Source of the DNA: Flammeovirgaceae bacterium BBD 1991-12
GTDB taxonomy: Bacteria > Bacteroidota > Bacteroidia > Cytophagales > Cyclobacteriaceae
Assembly (NCBI GenBank): GCA_001657315.1
Contig: LYSV01000040.1
Coordinates: 1-45,845, forward strand
Reading direction: 5' to 3'
DNA: 45,845 nucleotides
Of the stretch, positions 1 to 8,697 are shown in pieces; the stretch's first letter is position 1, and every line of letters begins with the position of its first letter. The translations under genes and the position numbers were made by a program. Under the pieces are notes generated by a model. The model worked only from the letters and a program-made list of their open reading frames with translations, was not told the origin of the DNA and ran no database searches.

Positions 1-97
1 GCAAAAACTGCTCATTTTGAGGTTTGCATTCACCGTGGAAGTAAACAAAATACTTCTATTTAACTCAGAATCAACGTTTTTACCTTAAATGAAATTT

Positions 98-1738
98 TCA
101 AGGACTCCTTACATAACCCGGCCCCTTCACAAACCTGCCGGGTTTGGCCCCGGTATGTTCCCCATCCTTCAGCACCTGTACACCATTCACAAAAACGTGG
201 ATCACACCTTCGGCATACTGATGGGGCTCCTCAAACGTAGCGTTATCCCTGACGATGGCCGGATCAAAAACCACAACGTCCGCATAGTATCCTGACTTTA
301 ACTGTCCTCTACGCTTCAGCTTTAGATTCTCTGCAGGAAAAGAGGTGAGCCGACGAATGGCTTCCTCAAGAGGGAACAGTTGCATATCTCTGGAATATTT
401 ACCCAAAACCCTCACAAATGAGCCGTATGCACGCGGATGAGTGCTTTGTTTCAGGAATATACCTTCCGCCGAGTAGCTGCCAGCATCCGAGCAGAAGCTC
501 ATCCAGGGTTGTTGTATCTTTTTACCGATATTCTCATCCGACATGGAGAAATAAACCACCTGTATACGACTGTCATCCTCTACGATCAGGTCCATCATGG
601 CCTCTGCCGGGGATTTACCCAGCTCCACGGACACTTCCGACAATCGCTTGCCGAGATGTATTCTGAGCGCTGGATTTTTAAAACCTACCAGCAGGATCTT
701 GTCCGGACTATGCTCAAACTCTATGTCGTTCAGTATTCTTTCCCGCAGATCAGGGTTGGCCAGTCGTTCTATGGTAGCCTCTACACCACCTTCCCTTACC
801 CAGTCCGGAAGCTGAACATGCAGCCCGGTAGAGCTGGCCGGGTAGGTGTACATATCGGCCGTGATCTGCAGACCCTCTTCCCTCGCCTGTTCGATCATGA
901 GGAACACTGAATCCATTTTCCACCAATTCTTCTCGCCTGAGGCTTTCAGGTGATATACCTCAGCGGGGATCTGTGCCTCACGGCTTATGGTGATCAATTC
1001 TTCAATGGATTCAAACAGCTCTTCCCCCTCACTTCTGATATGGGAAATGTACATGCCACCATGTTTTGATGCCACTTTTGAAAGCTCTGTCAACTCCCCG
1101 GTATCGGCATACCGGCTGGGAGCATACAGAAGTGAGGAAGAAAGCCCTACTGCTCCTTCCTGCATGGCCACCTCCAGCAGCTCTTTCATTTGCTCAAGTT
1201 CATCAGCGGTGGCCTCCCGGTTATCATAGCCGATCACATACCGGCGCAGCGTGCCATTCCCAACAAATGAGGCCAGATTGGTGGACACTCCCCGGTCTTC
1301 CATGTGCTGAAGGTACTCACCCAGTGTGGTCCATTCAATGTTGTAGGTGATGTCTCCCTGGTTCTCCAGATTCTGCTTTTTCATTTCATCACTCCAGGGT
1401 CCCATGGATGTTCCTTCCCCCAGCACCTCCAGGGTCACTCCCTGCCGGATATCGCTTTGTGAGCGTCCGTCATAAATGAGGGAAACATTGGCCCAGCTTA
1501 GCATATTGATAAAACCCGGGGCCACAGCCTTTTCGGTTGCGTCAATCTCCATTTGACCCTTTTTATTGGCAAGGTCTCCGATAAAGGCAATGGTATCCGC
1601 TATCACTCCCACATCGGCAACTACCGGCGGGCTACCCGAGCCGTCATAGACCGTACCACCCCGTATTATTATATCATAGTCAGGTCCCGCACAGCCGGCG
1701 AGTGCAACTATTACAAAAGCAAAGTATATTTTTTTCAT
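98..1738 (-). CDS. D-aminoacylase-like amidohydrolase lipoprotein
   Basis: Amidohydrolase-superfamily protein of the N-acyl-D-amino-acid deacylase type (546 aa), expected to hydrolyse an N-acyl or amide bond outside the cytoplasm. A lipoprotein signal is visible (MKKIYFAFVIVALAGC, lipidated Cys16), followed by the usual N-terminal strand region (GGTVYDGSG, about residues 27-35). The position that normally carries the HxH metal motif after PGFI/D reads GFINMLSW (75-82), so that metal pair is missing. Downstream HIRSEG and YHLKASG segments are kept. The C-terminal VVVFDP and NG-x-V segments are typical of the family. The gene stands alone and is divergent from the next gene. The family call is firm; the substrate, and whether it is catalytic in the usual way, are unknown. 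Confidence 0.85.
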   Translation of the reverse strand: MKKIYFAFVIVALAGCAGPDYDIIIRGGTVYDGSGSPPVVADVGVIADTIAFIGDLANKKGQMEIDATEKAVAPGFINMLSWANVSLIYDGRSQSDIRQGVTLEVLGEGTSMGPWSDEMKKQNLENQGDITYNIEWTTLGEYLQHMEDRGVSTNLASFVGNGTLRRYVIGYDNREATADELEQMKELLEVAMQEGAVGLSSSLLYAPSRYADTGELTELSKVASKHGGMYISHIRSEGEELFESIEELITISREAQIPAEVYHLKASGEKNWWKMDSVFLMIEQAREEGLQITADMYTYPASSTGLHVQLPDWVREGGVEATIERLANPDLRERILNDIEFEHSPDKILLVGFKNPALRIHLGKRLSEVSVELGKSPAEAMMDLIVEDDSRIQVVYFSMSDENIGKKIQQPWMSFCSDAGSYSAEGIFLKQSTHPRAYGSFVRVLGKYSRDMQLFPLEEAIRRLTSFPAENLKLKRRGQLKSGYYADVVVFDPAIVRDNATFEEPHQYAEGVIHVFVNGVQVLKDGEHTGAKPGRFVKGPGYVRSP

Positions 1739-1766
1739 TTGTTTAGGTTTTAGGCAAGATAAGATT

Positions 1767-1782
1767 TTGTTTTATAAAACAA
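1767..1782. promoter_or_regulatory. 16-bp perfect palindrome in a divergent intergenic region
   Basis: TTGTTTTATAAAACAA is a perfect inverted repeat in the 59-bp gap between the divergent genes starting at 1738 (minus) and 1798 (plus). Its position suits an operator or overlapping promoter elements for both genes. No regulator for it can be named from the window. Confidence 0.35.
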
Positions 1783-1797
1783 CATCAGCCTTATGCC

Positions 1798-2544
1798 GTG
1801 ACTCAGAGTATATGTATTGAGCGGTTAACCCAAATAGTACTGTGGATTCCTCTGCTTTTTGGCTGCGCCCGGGATTCCGGGAATGAAGCTAAGGAATTGC
1901 TCCATCTTTCTATTCAGTATCATGGAGGAACAGACCGCTACAATGCCATCGCTGAACTCTCCTACACTAAAACCACTATTCTTTACGATTCCGGCGGCAG
2001 TGAAGAATCACGGATCACACAACAGCATCATTATCGATTTGACAAACAAAATTCAGGTAGCATCAGATGGGAACAGAATGGCCGGCGTCACGTCATTGAC
2101 TACCTGGACGGCGGGGTGAAGGTATTTATCAATGACACATTGCAGTCTTCGCAGGATGCCATTGACAAAGGGTTGCAACTTGTCACTTCATCACACTTTG
2201 TGCTTATGCAACCATTCAAACTGGCTGACGAAGGAATAAAGCTGTCACTGGATCATACCCGTACTCCTTTGATAGAACAAAAGCATATTCTGCTCTGTCC
2301 GAAGTTTCCGGATGACTCAAACGATCATTGGAAATTTGCCATAGAACCTTTCACGGGTAAGGTTATTGCCAATCTTGTGGAACACAATGGACGCATAAGT
2401 TTCATTGAAAACCTTTCCTTCCATAATGTTGAAGGATTGATCCTGCATAAGCACCGCAAAAGTTACTTTACCGATGCTGAATTTAAAAAATCTACATTGA
2501 GGGCGGAGTATTTTTACGAAAACTATCGTTGTATAAACAGATAG
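1798..2544 (+). CDS. DUF6503-like lipoprotein of unknown function
   Basis: A 248-aa protein with a GTG start. The N-terminus has a hydrophobic stretch ending in LLFGC, a plausible lipobox with Cys at about residue 23. The mature part begins with a YHGGTDRYNAI-like segment, recalling the AHGG...W segment at the start of DUF6503 lipoproteins of Bacteroidota. It continues with strand-rich sequence (YRFDKQNSG, KVFINDT, KVIANLVEHNGRISFIENL) that suggests a LolA/lipocalin-like beta fold. No catalytic motif is visible. The family link is by eye only. It is probably anchored in a membrane facing the periplasm. It is divergent from the amidohydrolase and has no obvious operon partner. Confidence 0.65.
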   Translation: MTQSICIERLTQIVLWIPLLFGCARDSGNEAKELLHLSIQYHGGTDRYNAIAELSYTKTTILYDSGGSEESRITQQHHYRFDKQNSGSIRWEQNGRRHVIDYLDGGVKVFINDTLQSSQDAIDKGLQLVTSSHFVLMQPFKLADEGIKLSLDHTRTPLIEQKHILLCPKFPDDSNDHWKFAIEPFTGKVIANLVEHNGRISFIENLSFHNVEGLILHKHRKSYFTDAEFKKSTLRAEYFYENYRCINR

Positions 2545-2846
2545 TACAAACAAAATCAACGAGGCCATGGAGGCACCCAGGGATCGGGCGTTGGTCATTA
2601 AACGAACTGTGAGGTTAAGGAACTGCAAATGGGTTTAACCGAACATAGTTAAACCAAAGCTTGTTTTTTTAGGACTTAAATTCACAAAGGAAATGGTTCA
2701 TTAACGATACTGCCAACAGATAAAAAAGATGTAATGCAAAGACATGATCAGCCAAAGTGCTGAATACATCATTAAAACTACATAACGCTGTTTAAATCAA
2801 TTAATACCTGTATAATTGACGACACAAGCCATTGGGGAGTCTTTGA
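2545..2846. other. Intergenic stretch, nothing clear
   Basis: About 300 bp between two plus-strand genes. The sequence becomes A+T rich towards the downstream gene, where its promoter probably lies. No hairpin with a convincing T-run, RNA gene or repeat was recognised. Confidence 0.4.
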
Positions 2847-3302
2847 ATGACTTTGCTTGTAAAGGAGAACAACAATATAACCCATAACTCCCTTGTAATG
2901 CCATCAGGTAAAACAGGTTTCAGATCAGAGAAGAAAGGAGATTACCTTTTCATCACAGGAGAAGGTGTGAGAACAGATCTTACTGCCATGATAGAAGGCA
3001 CCAGAAAGATCTATGAGGCAGCTTTGGAGAACAGGTGCGATTTTTTGCTGGTAGATTACAGCAAAGTCCGATTTGATGTACCGCTTGCCGAAGCATACAA
3101 TATTGTTAAGATCTACGAAGGAAAAATGCCTGAATTCTCAAAAATAGTGATGGCCATTGTGGTGAAAAGGATCGATTGGGAACTGGCTAAATTCTGGGAA
3201 TCGATAAGCCAGAAAAGGGGATACAGCTTCAGGATTTTCGCACGGCTCGATGAGGCCAGAAGCTGGCTCATGGAAGAAATTAAGAGCCGATCCGTCTCAT
3301 GA
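2847..3302 (+). CDS. STAS/SpoIIAA-like protein
   Basis: A 151-aa cytoplasmic protein without signal peptide. The core (about residues 30-145) alternates strands and helices: YLFITGEGVRTDLTAMIEGTRKIYEAA, then FLLVDYSKVRFDVPLAEAYNIV, then IVMAIVVKRIDWELAKFWESIS and a terminal FRIFARLDEARSWL. This matches the SpoIIAA-like/STAS fold that Bacteroidota use as small standalone proteins, with the DYSKV segment near the usual phosphoacceptor loop. Partners (anti-sigma kinases) are not encoded nearby, so its role in signalling is only inferred. The next gene starts about 90 bp downstream on the same strand. Confidence 0.7.
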   Translation: MTLLVKENNNITHNSLVMPSGKTGFRSEKKGDYLFITGEGVRTDLTAMIEGTRKIYEAALENRCDFLLVDYSKVRFDVPLAEAYNIVKIYEGKMPEFSKIVMAIVVKRIDWELAKFWESISQKRGYSFRIFARLDEARSWLMEEIKSRSVS

Positions 3303-3392
3303 TCCGGTACACCTTCATTTTATTCCCAATGTCAGTCCGCCTATCTTTCCAGGGGCCTTACTGACCATGCTCAATGACCAGATCCTCAGGGT

Positions 3393-3794
3393 ATGACACA
3401 AAAGATAGGTTATGTTACTCTTCTTGTCCGTGAATACGACGAAGCCATCGACTTTTATACAAGGAAACTCGGCTTTTTGGTAAAGGAGGACACCCGTATA
3501 GATGAACATAAAAGATGGGTACTGGTTACTCCACCAAGCAACGAGGGCACTCACCTGTTGCTGGCCAGAGCAGCCACGGCTGCCCAGCAGGAGCTGATAG
3601 GGAACCAGACCGGTGGACGTGTGTTCCTTTTCCTGCATACAGATGATTTTTGGAGAGATTATGAAAACATGCGATCCAAAGGAGTGCACTTCCTTGAGGA
3701 ACCAAGGGATGAAAAGTATGGCCGGGTGGTGGTATTTGAAGATCTTTATGGCAACAAGTGGGATCTGCTGGAATTGCCCCATACCAACCACTGA
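3393..3794 (+). CDS. VOC-family (glyoxalase/dioxygenase-like) protein
   Basis: A 133-aa single-domain member of the vicinal oxygen chelate superfamily. It opens with GYVTLLVREYDEAIDFYTRKLGF, the hallmark first beta-alpha-beta unit, and ends with VVVFEDLYGNKWDLLEL, the last module with the metal-ligand Glu position. These small proteins bind a metal and act as lyases, dioxygenases or resistance proteins; the sequence does not separate these. A long central loop (residues about 50-70) is poorly conserved. It is co-directional with the upstream STAS-like gene, but 90 bp apart, so a shared transcript is possible and not shown. Confidence 0.85.
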   Translation: MTQKIGYVTLLVREYDEAIDFYTRKLGFLVKEDTRIDEHKRWVLVTPPSNEGTHLLLARAATAAQQELIGNQTGGRVFLFLHTDDFWRDYENMRSKGVHFLEEPRDEKYGRVVVFEDLYGNKWDLLELPHTNH

Positions 3795-3913
3795 ACCTGT
3801 AAATGACTGATCACACACATACTGTCAACCCCAAGCATAATGAACCCCAGTTGAAGACTGACACCTCCGGTCTTTCCATCAGGAAATAACTGGATTTTTC
3901 GGTCGGCAGTGAC

Positions 3914-4387
3914 TTACATGTTATCAGCCACCTGCTCGGGACCAAGGGTGACGTCTGCGTTCGAGCCTGACCCTAGGACTTCAAAAAGATGCCCCAGGCT
4001 TTTCTGGTCCATGGCCTTCCCACCATTGGTTACGTTACGCACTGAGTCCAGCAAAACCTTGTAATCATCTCGTTTTGAGAGATAGCCATCGACTCCCAGA
4101 GATAGTACTTTTAACACCTGCTCCGGACCGGAATCAACCACCAGTATCTTTCTTGAGGTGAATGCGTCTTTTAGCTGTTCCAGTTCGTTTACCGGAATCG
4201 TATACGCATCAAAAATGACGATATTTACATTTTCCAGTTTTTCACTACCCGCAATCACGTCCGGGATATTCCGGAAATGATCGACAAGCAGGAACTTGTT
4301 GGAAGCATTCAAAACTCGTGTATAATCGTGTATAAGGTTGGTATCCCCTGAAATCAGGGCTACCTGGATATAAAAGGGTTGTGACAT
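3914..4387 (-). CDS. Lone response-regulator receiver-domain protein, no output domain
   Basis: A 157-aa protein with a CheY/NarL-type receiver domain (about residues 5-125). Visible elements are a candidate acidic residue near the N-terminus (LISGD), the putative phospho-Asp in VNIVIFDAYTIP, and the conserved Lys in GYLSKRD. NarL-type regulators normally continue into a LuxR helix-turn-helix starting with LTxREQEV. Here the protein stops after LGPEQVADNM, which resembles the first few residues of that domain, so it may be a truncated NarL-type regulator or a genuine single-domain receiver. No histidine kinase is adjacent. It is divergent from the Kazal-like gene across a 500-bp gap. Confidence 0.7.
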   Translation of the reverse strand: MSQPFYIQVALISGDTNLIHDYTRVLNASNKFLLVDHFRNIPDVIAGSEKLENVNIVIFDAYTIPVNELEQLKDAFTSRKILVVDSGPEQVLKVLSLGVDGYLSKRDDYKVLLDSVRNVTNGGKAMDQKSLGHLFEVLGSGSNADVTLGPEQVADNM

Positions 4388-4891
4388 TGACTTGAGGGTT
4401 ACTTAAGGACAGCAAATCTCAGGGGATTATTGCACTTTTATAAAAACGTTTTGTTGTTCAAAACAATTCATTTGTCATAGATAACTGATTTTGAACTAAA
4501 AAAGTCTCACAGATCATAAGTATTCCTTAAACATTTTGACAGTTTGTTTACCTGCGTCATAGCAGGAAGGGAAAACCGAGTCTGTAAATTAATGGTCAGA
4601 AAACTGTCAGATAGTGGTTAATGTATCTGAAGTGCCTTATAAAACAGCTTAATGTTACTTTACATAAAGAGATCTCTTGTCGTGAATGAGTTATCATAAT
4701 TCACAATTGTTTTAGTGTTATCTATTTTAAGTTGGGTAATTACAGCCTTTTATCGAAGTCATATGGGTTGACAAAAAGTATACATGCGACCGCAAGCCCT
4801 GAAAGTGAGTCTGTTTTTTATTAAATTGAAGTCTAAATATTCCCGGATAACACCCGGATTGTTAAATAATGTTCAACAAAAACTTCAAACA
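4388..4891. other. 504-bp divergent intergenic region
   Basis: A+T-rich region between the receiver protein (minus) and the Kazal-like protein (plus). It must hold both promoters. An upstream in-frame extension of the plus-strand gene to 4784 lacks signal-peptide character and was not adopted. No RNA gene or repeat was recognised. Confidence 0.4.
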
Positions 4892-5122
4892 ATGAAAAAG
4901 AAACACATTTTCGGAGCTGTGATGCTCATCGCAGGGATCACAGCAAGTCTGGTCATCTCCACCAGCCAGGAAGCTACCGCCGAAAAACCCGGAGAATGTA
5001 TTTGCCTCGACGTGTACGATCCTGTATGCATAATTGAAACCGGCCAGAGGTTCAGCAATAGCTGTTATGCTCAGTGCGCAGGCTTTACACCGGATGAATA
5101 CGGACCGTGTGACCTTGATTAA
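4892..5122 (+). CDS. Small secreted Kazal-like six-cysteine protein
   Basis: A 76-aa exported protein. The start at 4892 was chosen because it gives a clean signal peptide (MKKKHIFGAVMLIAGITASL). The mature part carries six cysteines in a Kazal-like order: GEC-ICLDVYDPVC...G..FSNSCYAQCAGF...YGPC, with the typical YDPVC and SNSCYAxC segments. Kazal domains usually inhibit serine proteases by a surface loop. In Bacteroidota such short Kazal-like proteins are common but mostly uncharacterised. The reactive-site loop here would lie between the second and third Cys. A strong hairpin terminator follows directly. Confidence 0.75.
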   Translation: MKKKHIFGAVMLIAGITASLVISTSQEATAEKPGECICLDVYDPVCIIETGQRFSNSCYAQCAGFTPDEYGPCDLD

Positions 5123-5140
5123 TCCCTGGTCATGAATAAA

Positions 5141-5177
5141 AGAGGGGGCTGTCTCAAAAGGCAGCCCTCTTTTTTCT
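5141..5177 (+). terminator. Rho-independent terminator, possibly bidirectional
   Basis: The G-rich arm GAGGGGGCTG pairs with CAGCCCTC (a two-base bulge on one side) around a short loop, followed by a run of six T. It lies 19 bp after the Kazal-like stop codon. The minus strand also has a T-containing tail, so it may also end transcription of the convergent DUF4249 gene. Confidence 0.8.
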
Positions 5178-5205
5178 ACTACCAGGTGTGAGTTGCCTGT
5201 GTGGT

Positions 5206-6051
5206 TCATTCCACCCTATAAGACGAACGCACAGCTGATGAAGCGCCAAAAAACCCCAGCGCATAGTTTTGCTCATTCACAACATTGGTCAGGTTTCCCC
5301 GGACGGGATCTGGTGGAGTATCAAAAAGACCTCCCACATCATTCGTGATCTGCCGCACCCGGGTAAAGAAATCATAGGCCTCTTCCGTTAGGGACAATTG
5401 CTCTATGATCAATTCATCTCCTTCAACCAACGGATCCATGCCGAGCCAGCTTGCTCCATTCAGTTCTTCTCCATCAATGAACTCATCGGAAAAGACAACG
5501 ATCTGCTGAGGTTCGTTCAGAACAACATCGTTTACATAAAACCTCCAGCGATAAAAATCCTCCGTGCCTTCCGGATCGGTAAAATCCCAGTTGGGATAGT
5601 AACCTTCATCCTCTTCTTCCTCTACATCAGGCACCTCTGTAAAAACAGCATAAGCGGAATCCAGTGGCGCTACGGCGAGCAACCGTTGAGGGCTGGAAAT
5701 GTACCTGTCACCGGCCGTTGTCTCTACTGTAAGGGTATACTCGTTGCCTGTCTCTCCTCTGAAATCTGCCGTGTACACACCTGCCGGATCTTCTGTAAAT
5801 GTAAAGGTCTCACCGCTTTCGGCTGTCACTTCCACAACGGCGCCTGTCTCCGCTGGAAGTGGCCCGTTGGCAAAATAGGGGGCAGAATTGTTCAAAAGAA
5901 TGGTCTGAACATCCCTGTCATCATAGATCCAGCCCTCTATCACCAACCGGGGCTCTCCTGCCGGGGCATTCACTTCAATCACATCAGAACATGCCCCAAG
6001 CATGATCAAAAACATTAAGGGTGTCAGATATCGATATGTTTTTATTTTCAT
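5206..6051 (-). CDS. DUF4249 lipoprotein
   Basis: A 281-aa lipoprotein of the DUF4249 family, which in Bacteroidota is encoded next to STN-type TonB-dependent receptors and is thought to work with them at the outer membrane. The signal ends in LIMLGAC, with the Cys at about residue 21. The N-terminal half (LVIEGWIYDD..., AVVEVTAESGETFTFTE, YTADFRGETGNEYTLTVETTAGDRY) is the immunoglobulin-like DUF4249 start. An acidic stretch (VEEEEDEGYYPNWDFTDPEG) sits in the middle. It lies 9 bp downstream of the receptor gene and is surely cotranscribed. The ligand is unknown. Confidence 0.9.
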   Translation of the reverse strand: MKIKTYRYLTPLMFLIMLGACSDVIEVNAPAGEPRLVIEGWIYDDRDVQTILLNNSAPYFANGPLPAETGAVVEVTAESGETFTFTEDPAGVYTADFRGETGNEYTLTVETTAGDRYISSPQRLLAVAPLDSAYAVFTEVPDVEEEEDEGYYPNWDFTDPEGTEDFYRWRFYVNDVVLNEPQQIVVFSDEFIDGEELNGASWLGMDPLVEGDELIIEQLSLTEEAYDFFTRVRQITNDVGGLFDTPPDPVRGNLTNVVNEQNYALGFFGASSAVRSSYRVE

Positions 6052-6060
6052 GTCAGCGTA

Positions 6061-8697
6061 TTAAAATATAAAGTTGTAGGTTACAGAAGGAATGATGTTG
6101 CCGAATATGGACAAACGTACAGCCTCTGTCTGATTTGGATTATCCTCATTCTGACGGAAAAATACCGAATAGGGATTCCGGCGGGCATAAACGTTGTACA
6201 GACCGAAATTCCAGGTGCTCCTCCAGCGACGTTCCGCCTTAGGCTGTGGTTTGTAGTTAAAGGATACGTCCAGACGATGATAGTCCGGGGTACGGGCGCC
6301 ATTACGACCGGTGTAATCCGGAACCACTACACCTTCATATACAAAACGGCCCGATGGGATAGTCATGGGCCGTCCGGTCATGTAGGCAAAGTTGCATGAA
6401 GCACTCCATTTATCGTTCAGATTATAATTGAGCACCAGCGATACATCATGGGTCTTGTCAAAATTTGACGGGTAATATTCGTCATTATTGATGCCATCCA
6501 CCTGCCTTTCCGAACGTGACAACGTATAGCTGAGCCAGCCGGTCCACCGCCCCTGCTGCTTTTTCATCATGAGTTCTAATCCATAGGCACGCCCCTCACC
6601 ACGGAGCAGCTCCGTTTCTATATTCTCATTCAGGATAAGCTCTGCACCGTTGCGAAAATCGATCAGGTCCTGAAAATACTTGTAATATACTTCAGCGGAA
6701 AACTCATAGGTATTTTGCCTGAAATTCCGAAAGTAACCCAGAGCAACCTGATCCACCATCGCAGGCTGGATATAACGGTTGGCCGGGGTCCAGATATCAA
6801 TGGGTGTAGCGGCAGTGGTATTGGACACCAGCTGAACATACTGCATCATACGGTTGTAACTTGCCTTAAGGGCTGAATGTGCATTCAGCGAGTAGTTGGC
6901 AGAGAACCTTGGCTCCAGTCCGTCATAAAACTTTATAACTTCACCGGCATCATAGGAAACGGTATCGGTTATGGCATTATCCGGTGAGGGGGTGTCATTT
7001 TCATAAAGGAATACGTCACGCTCTCCGATATTGGTAAAGGTAGAATACCGCAGCCCGTATTTTAAAGTGAGTTTGTCATTGAATTTCTTCTCGTGGCTAA
7101 TATACGCAGCTGCCTCAATGGCATTCTCATTGTCAATGTTCAACGGAGTTTCCGGGACTGGATCATCTGAAGTACGTATTTTCACCTTTCCCGGGTTAAA
7201 ACGATAGAATATGCCGCTAACACCTGCATCTACCGTACTCCCCAAAGACGGGAACCACGTAAAGTCAGCCTGCAGGTTGTAGTTGGTGACCCCGGAGTCC
7301 CACTCGAATTCCTCCAGGCTGGCATCGGCGCCGTCCTCAGAAAACTCCAGACGATATTTATAGTCACTGTATATAGCTGTAAAATTGGCGAACAGCTTGT
7401 CATTGAAAAGATGATTCCAGCGCAGGGTGCCCGTACGATTGCCCCAGTTGAACCGAACATCCTCTATGCCTTCGAATACATCTCTCCCGAAATACCCGGA
7501 AAGGAACAGGCGGTTCTTCTCATTGATCCTGTAATTGACCTTGGTATTGAGATCGTAAAAGTAGACAATGCTGCTATTGATATCATCATTGCCAAAGGCC
7601 CTTACAAACAGGTCGCCATACGAGCGTCTCCCGGCCAGCATGAACGAGCTTTTGTCTTTCTGTATCGGCCCCTCGACCAGCAAACGGCTGCTTATGAGAC
7701 CGATGCCTCCGTTCATTCCGAATTTCTTGGTATTTCCTTCCTTCTGCCTTACATCCAGCACGGATGAGAGCCGCCCACCGTAACGTGCCGGTATGCCACC
7801 CTTGTAAAGCTTGATGTCCTTAACGGCATCCGGATTGAACACGGAGAAAAATCCGAGTAAATGAGATGAGCTGTATACCGGAGCCTCATCCAGCAGAATG
7901 AGGTTCTGATCTACACTACCGCCCCGTACGTTGAATCCGGGAGCCCCCTCTCCCACTGTAGAAACGCCCGGAAGCAACTGGATACTCCGGATCACATCCA
8001 CTTCGCCAAGCAGAGCGGGCATCCGCTGGATCGTTTGAATGTTCACTTTGTTGGTACTCATTTCCAACTCGCCCACCTCAGGAACTGCCTCCGCGGTCAC
8101 CACGATCTCTTCCAGTTGAACATTTTCCGTCATCAGTTCCACATTCATTGTCTGGCTTTCTGAAAGTTGTATTGGTAGCTGCTGGCGACGGTAGCCAATA
8201 TAACCGAAGGTGAGCGTATACTGCCCGGGAGGGAGTGATAATGAGTAGTAGCCATACACATTGGTGACGGTACCGGTAGCCAGCTCTTCAATGAAGATGG
8301 TGGCTCCTATGAGCTCTTCTCCGGTACCTGCGTCTGTTACGTATCCGCTCAGCGTAACTTTTTCATCTGCTTTACGGACTTTTTTTTTCTTTTCCCGCAG
8401 GATCAACACCTTATTGTTCACCGTCTTATACTCAAGGGCCTGCCGTTCCCCCAGATAATCAAGAAAATAGCGTAAAGTACCTCTGGTCTTATCAAAGGTG
8501 ACCTTCGTTTTCAGTGGAATACGATTGCTGAATGAAAATATATAATCGCTTTGATCATCCAGTTCCTTCAGGGTCTGTTTGATCGTCAGTGTCTTTTGTG
8601 ACAGTGACACCACGGATTCCAAAGATGCCTGCGCCTGTATGGTCAGGCTGAGGTTGATCAGGATGAAGAATGTAAGAAGTCTGGTAATTTTTTTCAT
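6061..8697 (-). CDS. TonB-dependent receptor with STN domain (transducer type)
   Basis: An 878-aa outer-membrane receptor. Order: signal peptide (about 1-23); STN secretin/TonB N-terminal signalling domain (about 30-100, with the LKELDDQSDYIFSFSN segment); a carboxypeptidase-like regulatory domain (SGYVTDAGTGEELIGATIFI, about 115-195); plug (VDVIRSIQLLPGVSTVGEGAPGFNVRGG region, about 225-320); and a 22-strand-type barrel ending in Phe (YNFIF). The STN domain means it can signal through the adjacent FecR to the ECF sigma factor as well as import a ligand. Its start overlaps the fecR-like stop by 4 bp. The substrate cannot be told from the sequence. Confidence 0.93.
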   Translation of the reverse strand: MKKITRLLTFFILINLSLTIQAQASLESVVSLSQKTLTIKQTLKELDDQSDYIFSFSNRIPLKTKVTFDKTRGTLRYFLDYLGERQALEYKTVNNKVLILREKKKKVRKADEKVTLSGYVTDAGTGEELIGATIFIEELATGTVTNVYGYYSLSLPPGQYTLTFGYIGYRRQQLPIQLSESQTMNVELMTENVQLEEIVVTAEAVPEVGELEMSTNKVNIQTIQRMPALLGEVDVIRSIQLLPGVSTVGEGAPGFNVRGGSVDQNLILLDEAPVYSSSHLLGFFSVFNPDAVKDIKLYKGGIPARYGGRLSSVLDVRQKEGNTKKFGMNGGIGLISSRLLVEGPIQKDKSSFMLAGRRSYGDLFVRAFGNDDINSSIVYFYDLNTKVNYRINEKNRLFLSGYFGRDVFEGIEDVRFNWGNRTGTLRWNHLFNDKLFANFTAIYSDYKYRLEFSEDGADASLEEFEWDSGVTNYNLQADFTWFPSLGSTVDAGVSGIFYRFNPGKVKIRTSDDPVPETPLNIDNENAIEAAAYISHEKKFNDKLTLKYGLRYSTFTNIGERDVFLYENDTPSPDNAITDTVSYDAGEVIKFYDGLEPRFSANYSLNAHSALKASYNRMMQYVQLVSNTTAATPIDIWTPANRYIQPAMVDQVALGYFRNFRQNTYEFSAEVYYKYFQDLIDFRNGAELILNENIETELLRGEGRAYGLELMMKKQQGRWTGWLSYTLSRSERQVDGINNDEYYPSNFDKTHDVSLVLNYNLNDKWSASCNFAYMTGRPMTIPSGRFVYEGVVVPDYTGRNGARTPDYHRLDVSFNYKPQPKAERRWRSTWNFGLYNVYARRNPYSVFFRQNEDNPNQTEAVRLSIFGNIIPSVTYNFIF

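Noticed and set aside
5398-6018. A 206-codon plus-strand frame
   Set aside because: It is the mirror of the DUF4249 gene and contains no recognisable domain.
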